A stretch of 64,000 nucleotides of DNA, taken from assembly GCF_016446285.1 (NCBI RefSeq), contig NZ_CP054140.1:477501-541500 (forward strand). Direction: 5' to 3'. The translations under genes were made by a program, and so were the position numbers. Positions 35,854 through 45,410 of the stretch are shown in pieces. The notes under the pieces were generated by a model that had not been told where the DNA came from, searched no databases, and worked only from the letters and a program-made list of their open reading frames with translations. This DNA is from Desulfobulbus oligotrophicus. GTDB lineage: Bacteria; Desulfobacterota; Desulfobulbia; Desulfobulbales; Desulfobulbaceae. Each line of letters begins with the position of its first letter. Within the stretch, counting starts at the first letter, position 1.

Positions 35854-37851
35854 TCAGACACCGGTTTGTGCAAACTCCTGCTCTATCTCCTCAACAGCCT
35901 GCTGCGTTTCCTCCCAGCGCTGATAGGCGCGATCGAGGTGGCGCTCCACCTGGCTGTACTCCCTGCTGACTGCACTCCATTGTTCCTGATCGCCGTACAG
36001 TTCAGGGTCTGCCATCAACTGTTCAAGCTCAGTTTTACGCGCCTCTAAAGACTCAACCTCCCGCTCGGCCTCTTCGTTCTTCTTCTTCCATGGCCCCAAC
36101 TTCTGGTTCAGCTGCTGCCGTTCCCGGGCCCGTTGCCTACGCAGCGACTTTTTATCCACTCCTGCATCCGTCTCGCCCTGATCTTTCCGAACCATTCCCG
36201 TCCTGTCTGCGGCCGGCTCGATCTGAACAACCTCCTGCATCTCCATTTTCCGGCGCCATGCAAGATAGTCGTCAATATTCCCCTCGTGAAGGGTGGCAGT
36301 GCCGTTTCTGATCTCCAGCACCTTGTTGACAAAGGAGTTCACAAAGTAACGGTTATGCGAGACAACAATAATCGTGCCCTCGTACTGAGCCATCGCCTCC
36401 TGCAGGATCTCCTGGCTGCTCATGTCAAGGTGGTTGGTCGGCTCGTCCAGCAACAGCAGGTTGGCCGGCCGGACCAGCATTCTCGCCAAGGCCACCCGGG
36501 ACTTCTCGCCACCAGAAAGCACCTGCACCTGTTTTTCCACATCATCACCACTGAAAAGAAACGCTCCGAGCAGGGAACGGACCTGGGTCATGCTCATGTC
36601 GACAGCCGTGTGGTACACAGTGTCAAAGACGGTCAACTCACCGGGCAACTCCTGGGCCTGATGTTGCCCGAAGTAGGAGAGGATAACGTTATGGCCCAAT
36701 TTAACCGTTCCCTCTTCAGCTATCACCAGACCGGCCAGGATCTTGAGCAGGGTGGTCTTCCCTGCTCCGTTGACACCGACCACCGCCAGTTTGTCGCCAC
36801 GGTGCAGAGAAAAACTGATACCGTCAAAGACCGTTGCACTGTGATAACTTTTCCGTACCCCGTCCAGCAGCAGCACATCGCGCCCGGACGGTGCCGCCGG
36901 TGGGAAAGAAAAATGAATGGTATGATCGGTTGCCGACAGTTCGATACGTTCCAGCTTCTCCAGCTGTTTGACCCGGCTCTGCACCTGCCGGGCTTTGGTG
37001 GACTTGGCGCGAAACCGGGTGATGAATCGCTCTGTCTGACGGATCATTGCCTGCTGATTATCATAGGCCGAGCGCTCCAGCTCGAGGCGTTGCTCCTTTT
37101 CCACGATATAGTGCGAGTAGTTGCCCCGGAAAACACTCAACCTGCCCAGGCTCAACTCCCAGGTTGCTGAGGTTACCCGATCAAGGAAGGACCGGTCATG
37201 CGAGATGATGACCATGGCTCCCTGATAGTTGATAAGAAACTCTTCCAGCCAGGTCAGGGAATCCAGATCAAGATGGTTGGTCGGCTCATCCAGCAACAGC
37301 AGGGCCGGTCGCTTCAACAGCAGTCTGGCCAGGAGCAGACGCATGATCCAGCCACCGGAAAAGCTGTTCACCGGCCGGTCAAGATCAGCAGCTGTAAACC
37401 CCAACCCGAACAAAACCTGCTCGATCTGCGGACGGATGAGAAACACATCACTCCCCTCAAGCATATGCTGCAGTTCACCCTGTCGCCGCAGCAGATCATC
37501 AATCCCCGGGTCTTCAGCATTGACGAGAGCCAGCTCTTCACTTATCCGATCCAACTCTTCCTGCTGCGCCAAAACCTCATCAAAGGCTGATTCAGCCGCG
37601 GTAAACAGGCTGACACCACCCAGCTCCACGGTCGTCTCCTGAGGTAAATAGGCCACTGTAAACCAGGAGGCCCGGTTGACAATACCAGGATCAACATCCT
37701 GCTCACCGCACATAATTGTAAGCAGGGTTGATTTACCGGCACCGTTGACTCCAACCAGTCCCACCCGATCACCGGAGTGGATCTGCACTGAAACGTCACG
37801 GAAGATATGTTTGTTACCGTACTGCAGGTTGAGATCAGTGATACTGAGCAT
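35854..37851 (-). CDS. ABC-F family ATPase (Uup/YheS-like)
   Basis: 665 aa with two ABC domains and no membrane segment. Walker A motifs are GVNGAGKSTLL (about residue 35) and GVNGAGKTTLL (about 350). Signatures are NSFSGGWIMRLLLARLLL and VLSGGEKSRVALARML, each with LLLLDEPTNHLD. A charged linker joins them (RFITRFRAKSTKARQVQSRVKQLEK), and a C-terminal coiled coil (about 570-665) resembles Uup. ABC-F proteins act on the ribosome E site. The exact subgroup is undecided. Confidence 0.9.
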   Translation of the reverse strand: MLSITDLNLQYGNKHIFRDVSVQIHSGDRVGLVGVNGAGKSTLLTIMCGEQDVDPGIVNRASWFTVAYLPQETTVELGGVSLFTAAESAFDEVLAQQEELDRISEELALVNAEDPGIDDLLRRQGELQHMLEGSDVFLIRPQIEQVLFGLGFTAADLDRPVNSFSGGWIMRLLLARLLLKRPALLLLDEPTNHLDLDSLTWLEEFLINYQGAMVIISHDRSFLDRVTSATWELSLGRLSVFRGNYSHYIVEKEQRLELERSAYDNQQAMIRQTERFITRFRAKSTKARQVQSRVKQLEKLERIELSATDHTIHFSFPPAAPSGRDVLLLDGVRKSYHSATVFDGISFSLHRGDKLAVVGVNGAGKTTLLKILAGLVIAEEGTVKLGHNVILSYFGQHQAQELPGELTVFDTVYHTAVDMSMTQVRSLLGAFLFSGDDVEKQVQVLSGGEKSRVALARMLVRPANLLLLDEPTNHLDMSSQEILQEAMAQYEGTIIVVSHNRYFVNSFVNKVLEIRNGTATLHEGNIDDYLAWRRKMEMQEVVQIEPAADRTGMVRKDQGETDAGVDKKSLRRQRARERQQLNQKLGPWKKKNEEAEREVESLEARKTELEQLMADPELYGDQEQWSAVSREYSQVERHLDRAYQRWEETQQAVEEIEQEFAQTGV

Positions 37852-37998
37852 GAAAAAAATCTACTATGCTGAAACTTGATAAGATGGGGATGCACCGGCC
37901 GCCGACAGCGGCCGGACTCTCTGCGACATGCCTGCGACAGATCAGAACTCTCTGCTGATGCTGTCTGTTCGACAAATAACTGTGTGTCACTGTTTCTT

Positions 37999-39021
37999 TC
38001 AATGCTGCTCCGCGCCTTCAACAACCCGCACCGTCTGCCGCGGCTGCTGCGGGTCAAGGCGCAAAGTAAATCGTGTCGACAACCCCAGCTCCTGTAACCG
38101 CCGCAGGTTAAGTGAACGCGGACCGTGAAATATGGACTGGTCGCGGTTGTTGATAACCAGCTCCACCGGGGATGCGGATGCTGTGCGGGCCAGCAGTCGA
38201 CGGGTCTGTTGCAGCATGAGACGTGCCTTGACCAGTTCACCGAAAGCCGGATGCCAGGGTCCGGCTATGAGCGATCGTTCCAGGTCTGCGGAACTTTGCA
38301 GGCCCATCCGTACCACCCCGATCCCCTGATCGTCAAATCGTTTTTTCATACGGCTGACAGCCGCCACCGCCTGATTGAGGCTGAGCGGACGATATGTTCC
38401 CTGCTGGTACTGCCGGGCAAGACCACTGTCCCTTAAGACCAGAGTCGGATAAATACGGACAAAATCGGGCCGCACGTCAACGGTTCTGTTGACTGTGCAC
38501 CGCAGTGACCGAGTATTTTCACCCGGCAATCCGGGCATCAGCTGCCACCCCAGCCTGAATCCCTGCTCTTTCACCAGTCGGCCGGCCCGTACACTGTCGG
38601 CACAGGTATGTCCCCGACCGGCAAGCTGCAGTACCAGGTCATCGCACGACTGCACACCGAGCTCTACGGTGGTTACTCCATAGCGGCGCAAAATCGCCAA
38701 TCCCTCATCATCGATATAATCGGGTCGGGTGGAGAGACGGATGCTCTGCACCACACCCCGGCGAAGAAACGGTTGCACCACGGCCAGCAGCTCCACCTGT
38801 CTTGCGGCTGTCAACCCGGTAAAACTGCCCCCGTAAAAGGCAACCTGCACCTGATTTCTGTGTTTAGGTTGAGCCAGGGCAAGCCAGCTGTGAATGGTGC
38901 CAACAACTGCAGCACCGGTCACCTGTTCCCGATTCCGGCTGCTGATGGTGTACTGATTACAGAACAGACAGCGATGGGGACACCCTTCATGGGGGATGAA
39001 GATGGGAATGATCAGCGGCAT
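37999..39021 (-). CDS. Elp3-like radical SAM protein without HAT domain
   Basis: 340 aa. The cluster-binding motif is C-P-H-R-C-L-F-C-N (C-x3-C-x2-C, about residues 14-22), followed by VAFYGGSFTGL, RLSTRPDYID, TTVELGVQSCDDLVL and GWQLMPGLPGE, the Elp3/HemN-like set. The C-terminal acetyltransferase domain of true Elp3 is missing. It is 79 bp downstream of rnc in the same direction, so probably co-transcribed. The substrate is unknown, with tRNA or cofactor modification conceivable. Confidence 0.82.
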   Translation of the reverse strand: MPLIIPIFIPHEGCPHRCLFCNQYTISSRNREQVTGAAVVGTIHSWLALAQPKHRNQVQVAFYGGSFTGLTAARQVELLAVVQPFLRRGVVQSIRLSTRPDYIDDEGLAILRRYGVTTVELGVQSCDDLVLQLAGRGHTCADSVRAGRLVKEQGFRLGWQLMPGLPGENTRSLRCTVNRTVDVRPDFVRIYPTLVLRDSGLARQYQQGTYRPLSLNQAVAAVSRMKKRFDDQGIGVVRMGLQSSADLERSLIAGPWHPAFGELVKARLMLQQTRRLLARTASASPVELVINNRDQSIFHGPRSLNLRRLQELGLSTRFTLRLDPQQPRQTVRVVEGAEQH

Positions 39022-39100
39022 GGGAATCGATTGTCTGTCATATCAGGCAGACCGGAGCATGTCGGCGGCCTGCACTGCACCGATGCGGGTACAAACGGTT

Positions 39101-39838
39101 TCACGGCTGCGAAAACCGCTGTCTGAGCTGCTTGAGGGCTGTCCGGGCTGCCTGCTGTTCCGCCTCTTTTTTACTGGACGCTGTACCGGTCCCCAGTTCC
39201 TCGTCCTGAAACCGGACAGCAACAGAGAAAAGCCGAGCATGGGCAGGCCCCTCCTCACCAACAAGTACATACTCCGGCCCTGTGCTGTACCGCTCCTGGA
39301 GCAGTTCCTGCAACTCGCTCTTGGCATCGATGCTCACCAACCGCTCCTGAGAGTCATTAAGATACGGCTCAAAGAAACGGCGGACAAAGACCTGAGCAGC
39401 ATCATACCCGCCATCAAGAAAGATGGCTCCGACCAGGGCCTCATAGGTGCCTGACAGAATCGAAGGCTTGTCCCGGCCACTGGAAGCACTTTCTCCCTTG
39501 CCTAAAAGCAGGTAGCTTCCCAGATCGATCTCCCTGGCACGTTCGGTCAGGCCGCCTTCGTTGACCAGGGCCGAGCGGATACGGGTAAGCTTCCCTTCCC
39601 GCAGCTCCGGAAAACGAACGAACAGGATGAATCCCACGATAAGATCAAGAACCGCATCTCCCAGAAACTCGAGCGTTTCGTTGTGGCGGCTGTCATCAAG
39701 CCGTTCAAAGGCAAAAGAGCTGTGAACAAGGGAAAGTTGGAGCAGCTGCAGGTCGCGGAATCGATAACCGATCCGATCCTGCAGCTGTTCCAGCTCTACC
39801 TCGTTGTCCTGAACAAGGGCTGTCAGCGTGGTTCCCAT
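39101..39838 (-). CDS. rnc: Ribonuclease III
   Basis: 245 aa. The signature HNETLEFLGDAVLDLIVG contains the catalytic Glu/Asp pair (about residues 52-69). A second acidic patch lies in TYEALVGAIFLDGGYDAA, and the C-terminal dsRNA-binding domain shows DAKSELQELLQERYSTGPEY and GTGTASSKKEAEQQAARTAL. It processes rRNA and structured RNA. First gene of a pair with the radical SAM gene. Confidence 0.95.
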   Translation of the reverse strand: MGTTLTALVQDNEVELEQLQDRIGYRFRDLQLLQLSLVHSSFAFERLDDSRHNETLEFLGDAVLDLIVGFILFVRFPELREGKLTRIRSALVNEGGLTERAREIDLGSYLLLGKGESASSGRDKPSILSGTYEALVGAIFLDGGYDAAQVFVRRFFEPYLNDSQERLVSIDAKSELQELLQERYSTGPEYVLVGEEGPAHARLFSVAVRFQDEELGTGTASSKKEAEQQAARTALKQLRQRFSQP

Positions 39839-39894
39839 AAAGACGATTTCTCCTTGTCAAAAATAAAATCCATGGTATATATGCAAAACTTTAA

Positions 39895-39969
39895 GGCGAC
39901 GTAGCCAAGTGGTAAGGCAGTGGTCTGCAAAACCATTATTCAGCGGTTCAAATCCGCTCGTCGCCTCCA
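39895..39969 (+). tRNA. tRNA-Cys (anticodon GCA)
   Basis: 75 nt including the encoded CCA. Acceptor GGCGACG/CGTCGCC, anticodon arm GTGGT-CTGCAAA-ACCAT with anticodon GCA, T-arm AGCGG-TTCAAAT-CCGCT. It is the substrate of the fused cysteinyl-tRNA synthetase at 49799 if that enzyme is active. Confidence 0.95.
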
Positions 39970-39979
39970 GAAAATACAG

Positions 39980-40013
39980 GCGGTCACAGAATACTCTGTG
40001 ACCGCTTTTTTTT
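39980..40013 (+). terminator. Rho-independent terminator of tRNA-Cys
   Basis: An 11-bp perfect stem (GCGGTCACAGA/TCTGTGACCGC) with a 4-nt loop is followed by eight T, 10 bp after the tRNA. Confidence 0.9.
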
Positions 40014-40125
40014 GTGCATCAATCACCCCCCTCATCCCTGAACACTGCCCGTACAGCCGACATCAAGGACACGAAAAGAACGATGAGCAGAGGGTCTACA
40101 GTTTCCCATCGTCCATCCCCTACTC

Positions 40126-40677
40126 TCACGCATCGGCAGCCACCAGCCTGTACGCCTGTTCCATGCTGTAGATGGACCCCTTGCGCCCAAGAACACTCGA
40201 ATACAGAATAAACCGGTCAACGGCAAACGGAGGCAGGGCGAACAGGGAGTGTTCAATGAAAAATTTACCCACCCGAGCAGGCGGGGTCTGATGAAGCCGG
40301 GCCAGAGTAAGATGCGGAGAATACTTTCGATTTTCAAGAGAAAGTCCCAACTGAAACAGACGGGTTGTGATCTTGCGCTGCAGCATCATTAAAGGCTCGC
40401 ACTTTTCAACACCCACCCAGACAATGCGTGGTTGCCCCCGTGGCGGGAAAGCACCGACTCCCCGTAGTTGCAGGGAAAAAGGAGCAGCAACTATTTCGCT
40501 CAAGGCTTCTTTTATATCGAGAAAGGTGGAACCGTCCGTCTCACCGATAAAACAAAGTGTCAGGTGCAGCTGTTCCAGTGGCACCCAGCGGGCACCAGGC
40601 AGACCACAGCAGAGGGGTTTGAGCTGATCGCAGATCTCCTCCGGCAGATCAATACCCACAAAAAGCCGTTTATTCAT
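40126..40677 (-). CDS. thpR: RNA 2',3'-cyclic phosphodiesterase
   Basis: 183 aa of the 2H phosphoesterase superfamily. The two H-x-T/L-x motifs are LHLTLCFIGET (about residues 42-52) and SPHLTLARLHQ (about 124-134). The start MNKRLFVGIDLPEEI is typical. It opens 2',3'-cyclic phosphates and was named from archaeal/bacterial RNA ligase-like activity. Close downstream of nadC and valS in the same direction. Confidence 0.9.
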   Translation of the reverse strand: MNKRLFVGIDLPEEICDQLKPLCCGLPGARWVPLEQLHLTLCFIGETDGSTFLDIKEALSEIVAAPFSLQLRGVGAFPPRGQPRIVWVGVEKCEPLMMLQRKITTRLFQLGLSLENRKYSPHLTLARLHQTPPARVGKFFIEHSLFALPPFAVDRFILYSSVLGRKGSIYSMEQAYRLVAADA

Positions 40678-40733
40678 TGTTCTTCTTGATTTTTATCCTT
40701 CAGACCGGGACAACCGGCTGCAAAATTGAACCC

Positions 40734-41570
40734 TTACTCTCTCCAGTCCATACCAATATCGCAGGCACGGGCACTATGGGTCAGGGCGCCGACTGAAATG
40801 ATGTCCACGCCGGTTTCAGCAATACCCGTTACTGTCTGCAGGTTGACACCTCCGGACGCCTCGACTGTGGCGCGACCGTTGATCAGCGCCACTGCCTGCC
40901 GCATGGTTGCCAAATCCATGTTATCCAGCATGATGACACCTACCCTGCAGGCCAGGCACTCTTCAACCTGGGCCAGGGTGTCGGTCTCCACCTCAATGTT
41001 GATCGTATGCGGCACCCGCGCCCGAACACGCTGCACAGCCTCGGTGATTGAACCGCAGGCAGCGATGTGATTATCCTTGATCAGCACACCGTCGCTCAGG
41101 GAGTACCGGTGGTTACGGCCGCCGGCGGCACGTACTGCATACTTCTCGAGAAGACGCAGCCCCGGCGTGGTCTTCCGGGTATCCACAATAACGGCTCTGG
41201 TGTGCCTGACCGCATCGGTGAATGCTGTGGTCAGGGTGGCGATGCCGCAGAGGCGCTGCACCAGGTTGAGTGCCACCCGTTCGGCCCGCAGAAGGGTCCG
41301 CGTCGCACCACTGATGCGCAGCAGCTCAACGCCCTTCTCGACCCGGCTGCCGTCGCTTACAGCGTTCGTGCATGCAACCTCCGGGTCGAGCAGACGGAAA
41401 ACCCGTGCAGCCACGGTCTCCATCCCGACGACGGTCATGGGGTGACGGGTGATAAAACAGGCTGTGCTCCGGTCTTCCGGCTGGAAGATCGCCTGGGTGG
41501 TGATATCGCCGTGTTCCAGATCCTCGGCAAGACAGTTACGCAAGAGTGTATCGAGAAGAAAGGTATCCAT
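40734..41570 (-). CDS. nadC: Nicotinate-nucleotide pyrophosphorylase
   Basis: 278 aa. It shows EDLEHGDITTQAIF near the N-terminus, LRAERVALNLVQRLCGIATLT, VDTRKTTPGLRLLEKYAVRAAGGRNHRYSLSDGVLIKDNH (substrate loop), IEVETDTLAQ and VEASGGVNLQTV with AETGVDIISVGALTHS. It converts quinolinate and PRPP to nicotinate mononucleotide in NAD synthesis. The start is 2 bp from the valS stop. Confidence 0.94.
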   Translation of the reverse strand: MDTFLLDTLLRNCLAEDLEHGDITTQAIFQPEDRSTACFITRHPMTVVGMETVAARVFRLLDPEVACTNAVSDGSRVEKGVELLRISGATRTLLRAERVALNLVQRLCGIATLTTAFTDAVRHTRAVIVDTRKTTPGLRLLEKYAVRAAGGRNHRYSLSDGVLIKDNHIAACGSITEAVQRVRARVPHTINIEVETDTLAQVEECLACRVGVIMLDNMDLATMRQAVALINGRATVEASGGVNLQTVTGIAETGVDIISVGALTHSARACDIGMDWRE

Positions 41571-41571
41571 A

Positions 41572-44247
41572 TCAGTTCAGTTTTGAGAGCCGTTCCATAG
41601 ACTCCATGGTTTTCGCCAACCGGGTGCGGATCTCTGTTTCCTTCTCCCGTTCTTTGGCAACCACGGTTTCCGGGGCATGGTTGATGAACTTGGCATTGCT
41701 GAGCTTACCAATAACCCGATCCAGTTCTTTCTGCAGTTTATCCTGCTCCCTGGTCAGTTTTTCCAGCTCTCCGGCCACGTCGATCATCCCTTTCAGCGGT
41801 ACGACGAGTTCAACATCCTGCACCAGTCCGTGACCGGCATCGTCGGGAACTGTTCCCGAAGCCACGATCTTAAGGGAAGCCGCCCGAACCATCCCCTGCA
41901 TGCCCTCTGTATACTGCTCAAGGATCGCTCGTCTTCCGGTATCCGGGCAGATAAGCAAGGCTTCGATTTTCGCACTGGGATGCACCTCTGCCTCGGTGCG
42001 GATAGTACGCAGACCGGAGATGACCCCCATCAGCAGGTTCATTGTTGTCTCTGCTTCGGTGTCTGCCCAGGCTGCCCTGGTTTCCGGAAAAGACGCATGC
42101 ATGATCGAGCCACGGCGGCCGGGCAGCTGGCTCCAGATCTCCTCGGTGACAAAGGGGATAACAGGGTGCAGCAGTTTAAGCACCTGCTCCATCACGGTCA
42201 GCAGCACGGCCTGGGCCTGATTGCGCCGTGACATCTCTTCGCTGAACAGATCGGCCTTAATCCACTCCAGGTACCAGTCACAGAACTCATGCCACACAAA
42301 CTGATACGAGATGGAGGCAACGTCGTTGAAGTTATAGTTGTCAAGTGCCGCTCGCACCTCGGCAATGGTTGTATTCAGTCGACTTAAGATCCACCGGTGA
42401 GCCAGGGACAGTCCCTCTGTTTTTCGGACCGCTACAGTGATGGCTGGGTCAACCTCTTTAAGATGCATCTGGGCAAAGCGGGCCGCGTTCCACAGCTTGT
42501 TGATGAAACGCCGATAACCGTCGATCCGTTCCTCATCCATCCTGATCTCGCGACCCTGGGCGGCAAAGGCCGTAAGCGTGAAACGAAAGGCATCGGTTCC
42601 GTACTGCTCGATCATGACCAGAGGATCAATGACATTCCCGGTGGATTTCGACATCTTCTTGCCATACTTATCCCGCACCAGAGCATGCAGGTACACATCA
42701 TGAAACGGTACCTCACCCATGACATGCAACCCCATCATCATCATCCGCGCCACCCAGAAGAAGAGGATGTCAAAACTGGTGATCAACACCGAGGTCGGGT
42801 AAAAAACGGCCAGCTCCCTGGTCTGCTCCGGCCACCCCAGGGTGGAAAAAGGCCACAGAGCCGAGCTGAACCAGGTGTCGAGCACATCGGTTTCCTGCTG
42901 CAGACGGGTACTGCCGCAGTCCGGACACACGTCCGGCGCATTAACCTCGACAATCAGCCTGCGACACGCCTCACAGGTCCATGCCGGAATACGGTGCCCC
43001 CACCAGATCTGCCGTGAGATACACCAGTCGCGGATATTCTCCATCCAGGCATAAAAGGTGCGATACCAGGTGTTGGGATAGAGTTTGATCCGCCCCTCTT
43101 CCACTGCAGCCACAGCCTTTGCCGCCAGAGGTTTCACCGAGACAAACCACTGTTTCGAGGTGGTGGGCTCAACCACGGTGGCACAACGGTAGCACTTGCC
43201 CACCGCATGCTGATACTCTTCGATCTTGTCGATCAGCCCCTGCGCATCCAGATCTGCCACCACCTTCCTGCGGCAGTCAAAACGATCAAGCCCCGCATAA
43301 ACGCCGGCAGCCTCATTCATCACCCCCTGATCATCTATGACCTTCAAACGGGGAAGATCATGCCGCAGGCCGATCTCGTAGTCGTCACGGTCATGGGCCG
43401 GGGTGACCTTGAGCGCCCCGGTGCCGAATTCCCGCTGAACATGGTGATCAAACACAACCGGTACCGTCCGGCCGGTGAGCGGCAGCCTGATACCAATGGC
43501 TTTCAGGTGCTGATAGCGTTCATCCTCAGGATGAACCGCCACCGCTGTATCCCCAAGCATGGTTTCCGGCCTGGTTGTTGCCACCACCACATATCCGGAG
43601 CCGTCTGCATAGGGATAACGGATGTGATACAGTTTGCCGTCGGTGGGATCATGCTCGACCTCATCATCAGCAAGTGCTGTATGACAGCGCGGGCACCAGT
43701 TGACAATGTAGTCGCCCTTATAGATCAGCCCCTCTTTAAACAGACGGACAAAGACCTCGCGCACAGCCCGTGACAGTCCGTCGTCCATGGTAAATCGTTC
43801 TCGATCCCAGTCACAGGAGGCTCCCAACCGTTTCAGCTGGTTGATGATCGTTCCGCCCTTCTCTTCCTTCCAGGCCCAGACCCGTTCAATAAACTTCTCC
43901 CGGCCAAGATCATGACGGCTGAGTTTCTCGCCGGCCAGCTGGCGTTCAACCACGTTTTGCGTGGCAATACCGGCGTGGTCGGTCCCGGGTACCCACAGGG
44001 TGTTGTCCCCTTTCATCCGGTGGTAACGGACCAGCACGTCCTGGAGTGTGTTGTTCAGGGCATGCCCGATATGCAGCACACCGGTCACATTGGGCGGCGG
44101 GATGACAATGGAGAAACTCGGCTTCCCCTCACCCATCTGCGCAGAGAAGGATTTATCAGACAGCCATCGTTCATACCAGCGCCGTTCAATCTCGGTAAAT
44201 TCGTAGGCTTTGGGTAAATCGTACTTTTCGTTTTGTTGAATGGGCAT
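41572..44247 (-). CDS. valS: Valyl-tRNA synthetase
   Basis: 891 aa from the ATG at 44247; a GTG one codon earlier is an alternative. HIGH-class motif PPPNVTGVLHIGHALN (about residues 52-67), a CP1 editing domain with TTRPETMLGDTAVAVHPED, a zinc-like CxxC pair (CEACRR, CPDCGS), KMSKS as GKKMSKSTGNVIDP, an anticodon-binding domain and a C-terminal coiled-coil arm (KLTREQDKLQKELDRVIGKL). Full length for the family. It heads the valS-nadC-thpR operon. Confidence 0.95.
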   Translation of the reverse strand: MPIQQNEKYDLPKAYEFTEIERRWYERWLSDKSFSAQMGEGKPSFSIVIPPPNVTGVLHIGHALNNTLQDVLVRYHRMKGDNTLWVPGTDHAGIATQNVVERQLAGEKLSRHDLGREKFIERVWAWKEEKGGTIINQLKRLGASCDWDRERFTMDDGLSRAVREVFVRLFKEGLIYKGDYIVNWCPRCHTALADDEVEHDPTDGKLYHIRYPYADGSGYVVVATTRPETMLGDTAVAVHPEDERYQHLKAIGIRLPLTGRTVPVVFDHHVQREFGTGALKVTPAHDRDDYEIGLRHDLPRLKVIDDQGVMNEAAGVYAGLDRFDCRRKVVADLDAQGLIDKIEEYQHAVGKCYRCATVVEPTTSKQWFVSVKPLAAKAVAAVEEGRIKLYPNTWYRTFYAWMENIRDWCISRQIWWGHRIPAWTCEACRRLIVEVNAPDVCPDCGSTRLQQETDVLDTWFSSALWPFSTLGWPEQTRELAVFYPTSVLITSFDILFFWVARMMMMGLHVMGEVPFHDVYLHALVRDKYGKKMSKSTGNVIDPLVMIEQYGTDAFRFTLTAFAAQGREIRMDEERIDGYRRFINKLWNAARFAQMHLKEVDPAITVAVRKTEGLSLAHRWILSRLNTTIAEVRAALDNYNFNDVASISYQFVWHEFCDWYLEWIKADLFSEEMSRRNQAQAVLLTVMEQVLKLLHPVIPFVTEEIWSQLPGRRGSIMHASFPETRAAWADTEAETTMNLLMGVISGLRTIRTEAEVHPSAKIEALLICPDTGRRAILEQYTEGMQGMVRAASLKIVASGTVPDDAGHGLVQDVELVVPLKGMIDVAGELEKLTREQDKLQKELDRVIGKLSNAKFINHAPETVVAKEREKETEIRTRLAKTMESMERLSKLN

Positions 44248-44316
44248 CACTTGCAGTCGCTTAGATTAAAAGATGAAACCCCGGCGCCTTGAGGCGAGGG
44301 AATGAAAAAAAGACTT

Positions 44317-45402
44317 CTAGAGCACACTCCAGGGTCTGGGAATAAAGATCCGAGAGTAGAGAGCCAGGGCATACCGATCTGTCATACCGGCGATAAAGTC
44401 ACAGACCTGACGATGTCGCATCTGCATCGCATCGGCTGACGAAGATAACCCGTGTGGCGGGCAGCAGGAGTCAATCCTGCCGTTGGGGAACTCGTGTTTG
44501 AGAAAAAATCCGTACAGATCCCGGATGATCCGTTGGGCTTTTTCAAATTCGTTGTGAACACGGTAGTTTCGGTACACATTGTCGTAGAGAAACGTTCGCA
44601 GCTCGTTGATGGTCTCGTTCATCCGCTCACCTAAGTGCAGTCGGCCGTCGTTCATCCGCAGGGTGGTGTTCACCAGATCGCTGACCATGGCATTGATGCG
44701 CTCTGAAGAACGATCGCCGATGATCTTTCGTAAATGGCCGGGCAGATCATCACTGTGAATCATGCCGCCACGCAGGGCATCGTCCATATCGTGATTAACA
44801 TAGGCCATGATATCGGCGACGCGCACCAGCTGTCCTTCTAAAGTGGCCGGCAGTTCTGTCATGTCATCGGGTAAAATTTCGCCATACCCCTTGGAATGCT
44901 TGAGAATACCGTTGCGTACCTCCCAGGACAGGTTGAGACCGCGACCATCGTTTTCCAGAAAATCAACAATCCGCAGACTCTGGCGGAAATGTTTAAATCC
45001 TTTGGGATGGAGCAGATTAAGGCTGTATTCACCGGCATGGCCAAACGGAGTATGGCCGAGATCGTGACCAAGGGCAATGGCCTCGGTCAGGTACTCGTTC
45101 AGCCGCAGACAGACGGCCATAGTCCGGGCAATCTGCGAGACCTCCAGCACATGCGTAAGACGGGTACGGTAGTGATCACCGGCCGGAGCAAGAAAAACCT
45201 GCGTTTTATGCTTTAATCTCCGGAAGGTTTTAGAGTGAATAAGCCTGTCCCGATCACGCTGAAAGGTGGTTCGGAGGCTGCAGGGTTCCTCCGGCCTCAT
45301 CCGTCCCCTTGACCGGGTGCTCAGACAGGCAAACGGGGACAGGGTCTGTCGTTCCACTTTCTCCTGCTGCTGACGGACAGTCTTATGCACCCCGCTCACC
45401 AC
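44317..45402 (-). CDS. dGTPase-like deoxyguanosinetriphosphate triphosphohydrolase
   Basis: 361 aa taken from a GTG at 45402 (a second GTG follows at 45399). GGGG overlaps the prfB stop just upstream. An upstream in-frame TTG inside prfB is less likely. The HD metal set is HSKTFRRLKHKTQVF, RTRLTHVLEVSQIARTMA, IALGHDLGHTPFGHAGE and a later VRVADIMAYVNHD. Bacterial type-2 dGTPase-like proteins of this length hydrolyse dNTPs. Tightly downstream of prfB. Confidence 0.87.
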   Translation of the reverse strand: MVSGVHKTVRQQQEKVERQTLSPFACLSTRSRGRMRPEEPCSLRTTFQRDRDRLIHSKTFRRLKHKTQVFLAPAGDHYRTRLTHVLEVSQIARTMAVCLRLNEYLTEAIALGHDLGHTPFGHAGEYSLNLLHPKGFKHFRQSLRIVDFLENDGRGLNLSWEVRNGILKHSKGYGEILPDDMTELPATLEGQLVRVADIMAYVNHDMDDALRGGMIHSDDLPGHLRKIIGDRSSERINAMVSDLVNTTLRMNDGRLHLGERMNETINELRTFLYDNVYRNYRVHNEFEKAQRIIRDLYGFFLKHEFPNGRIDSCCPPHGLSSSADAMQMRHRQVCDFIAGMTDRYALALYSRIFIPRPWSVL

Positions 45403-45410
45403 ATTGCCCC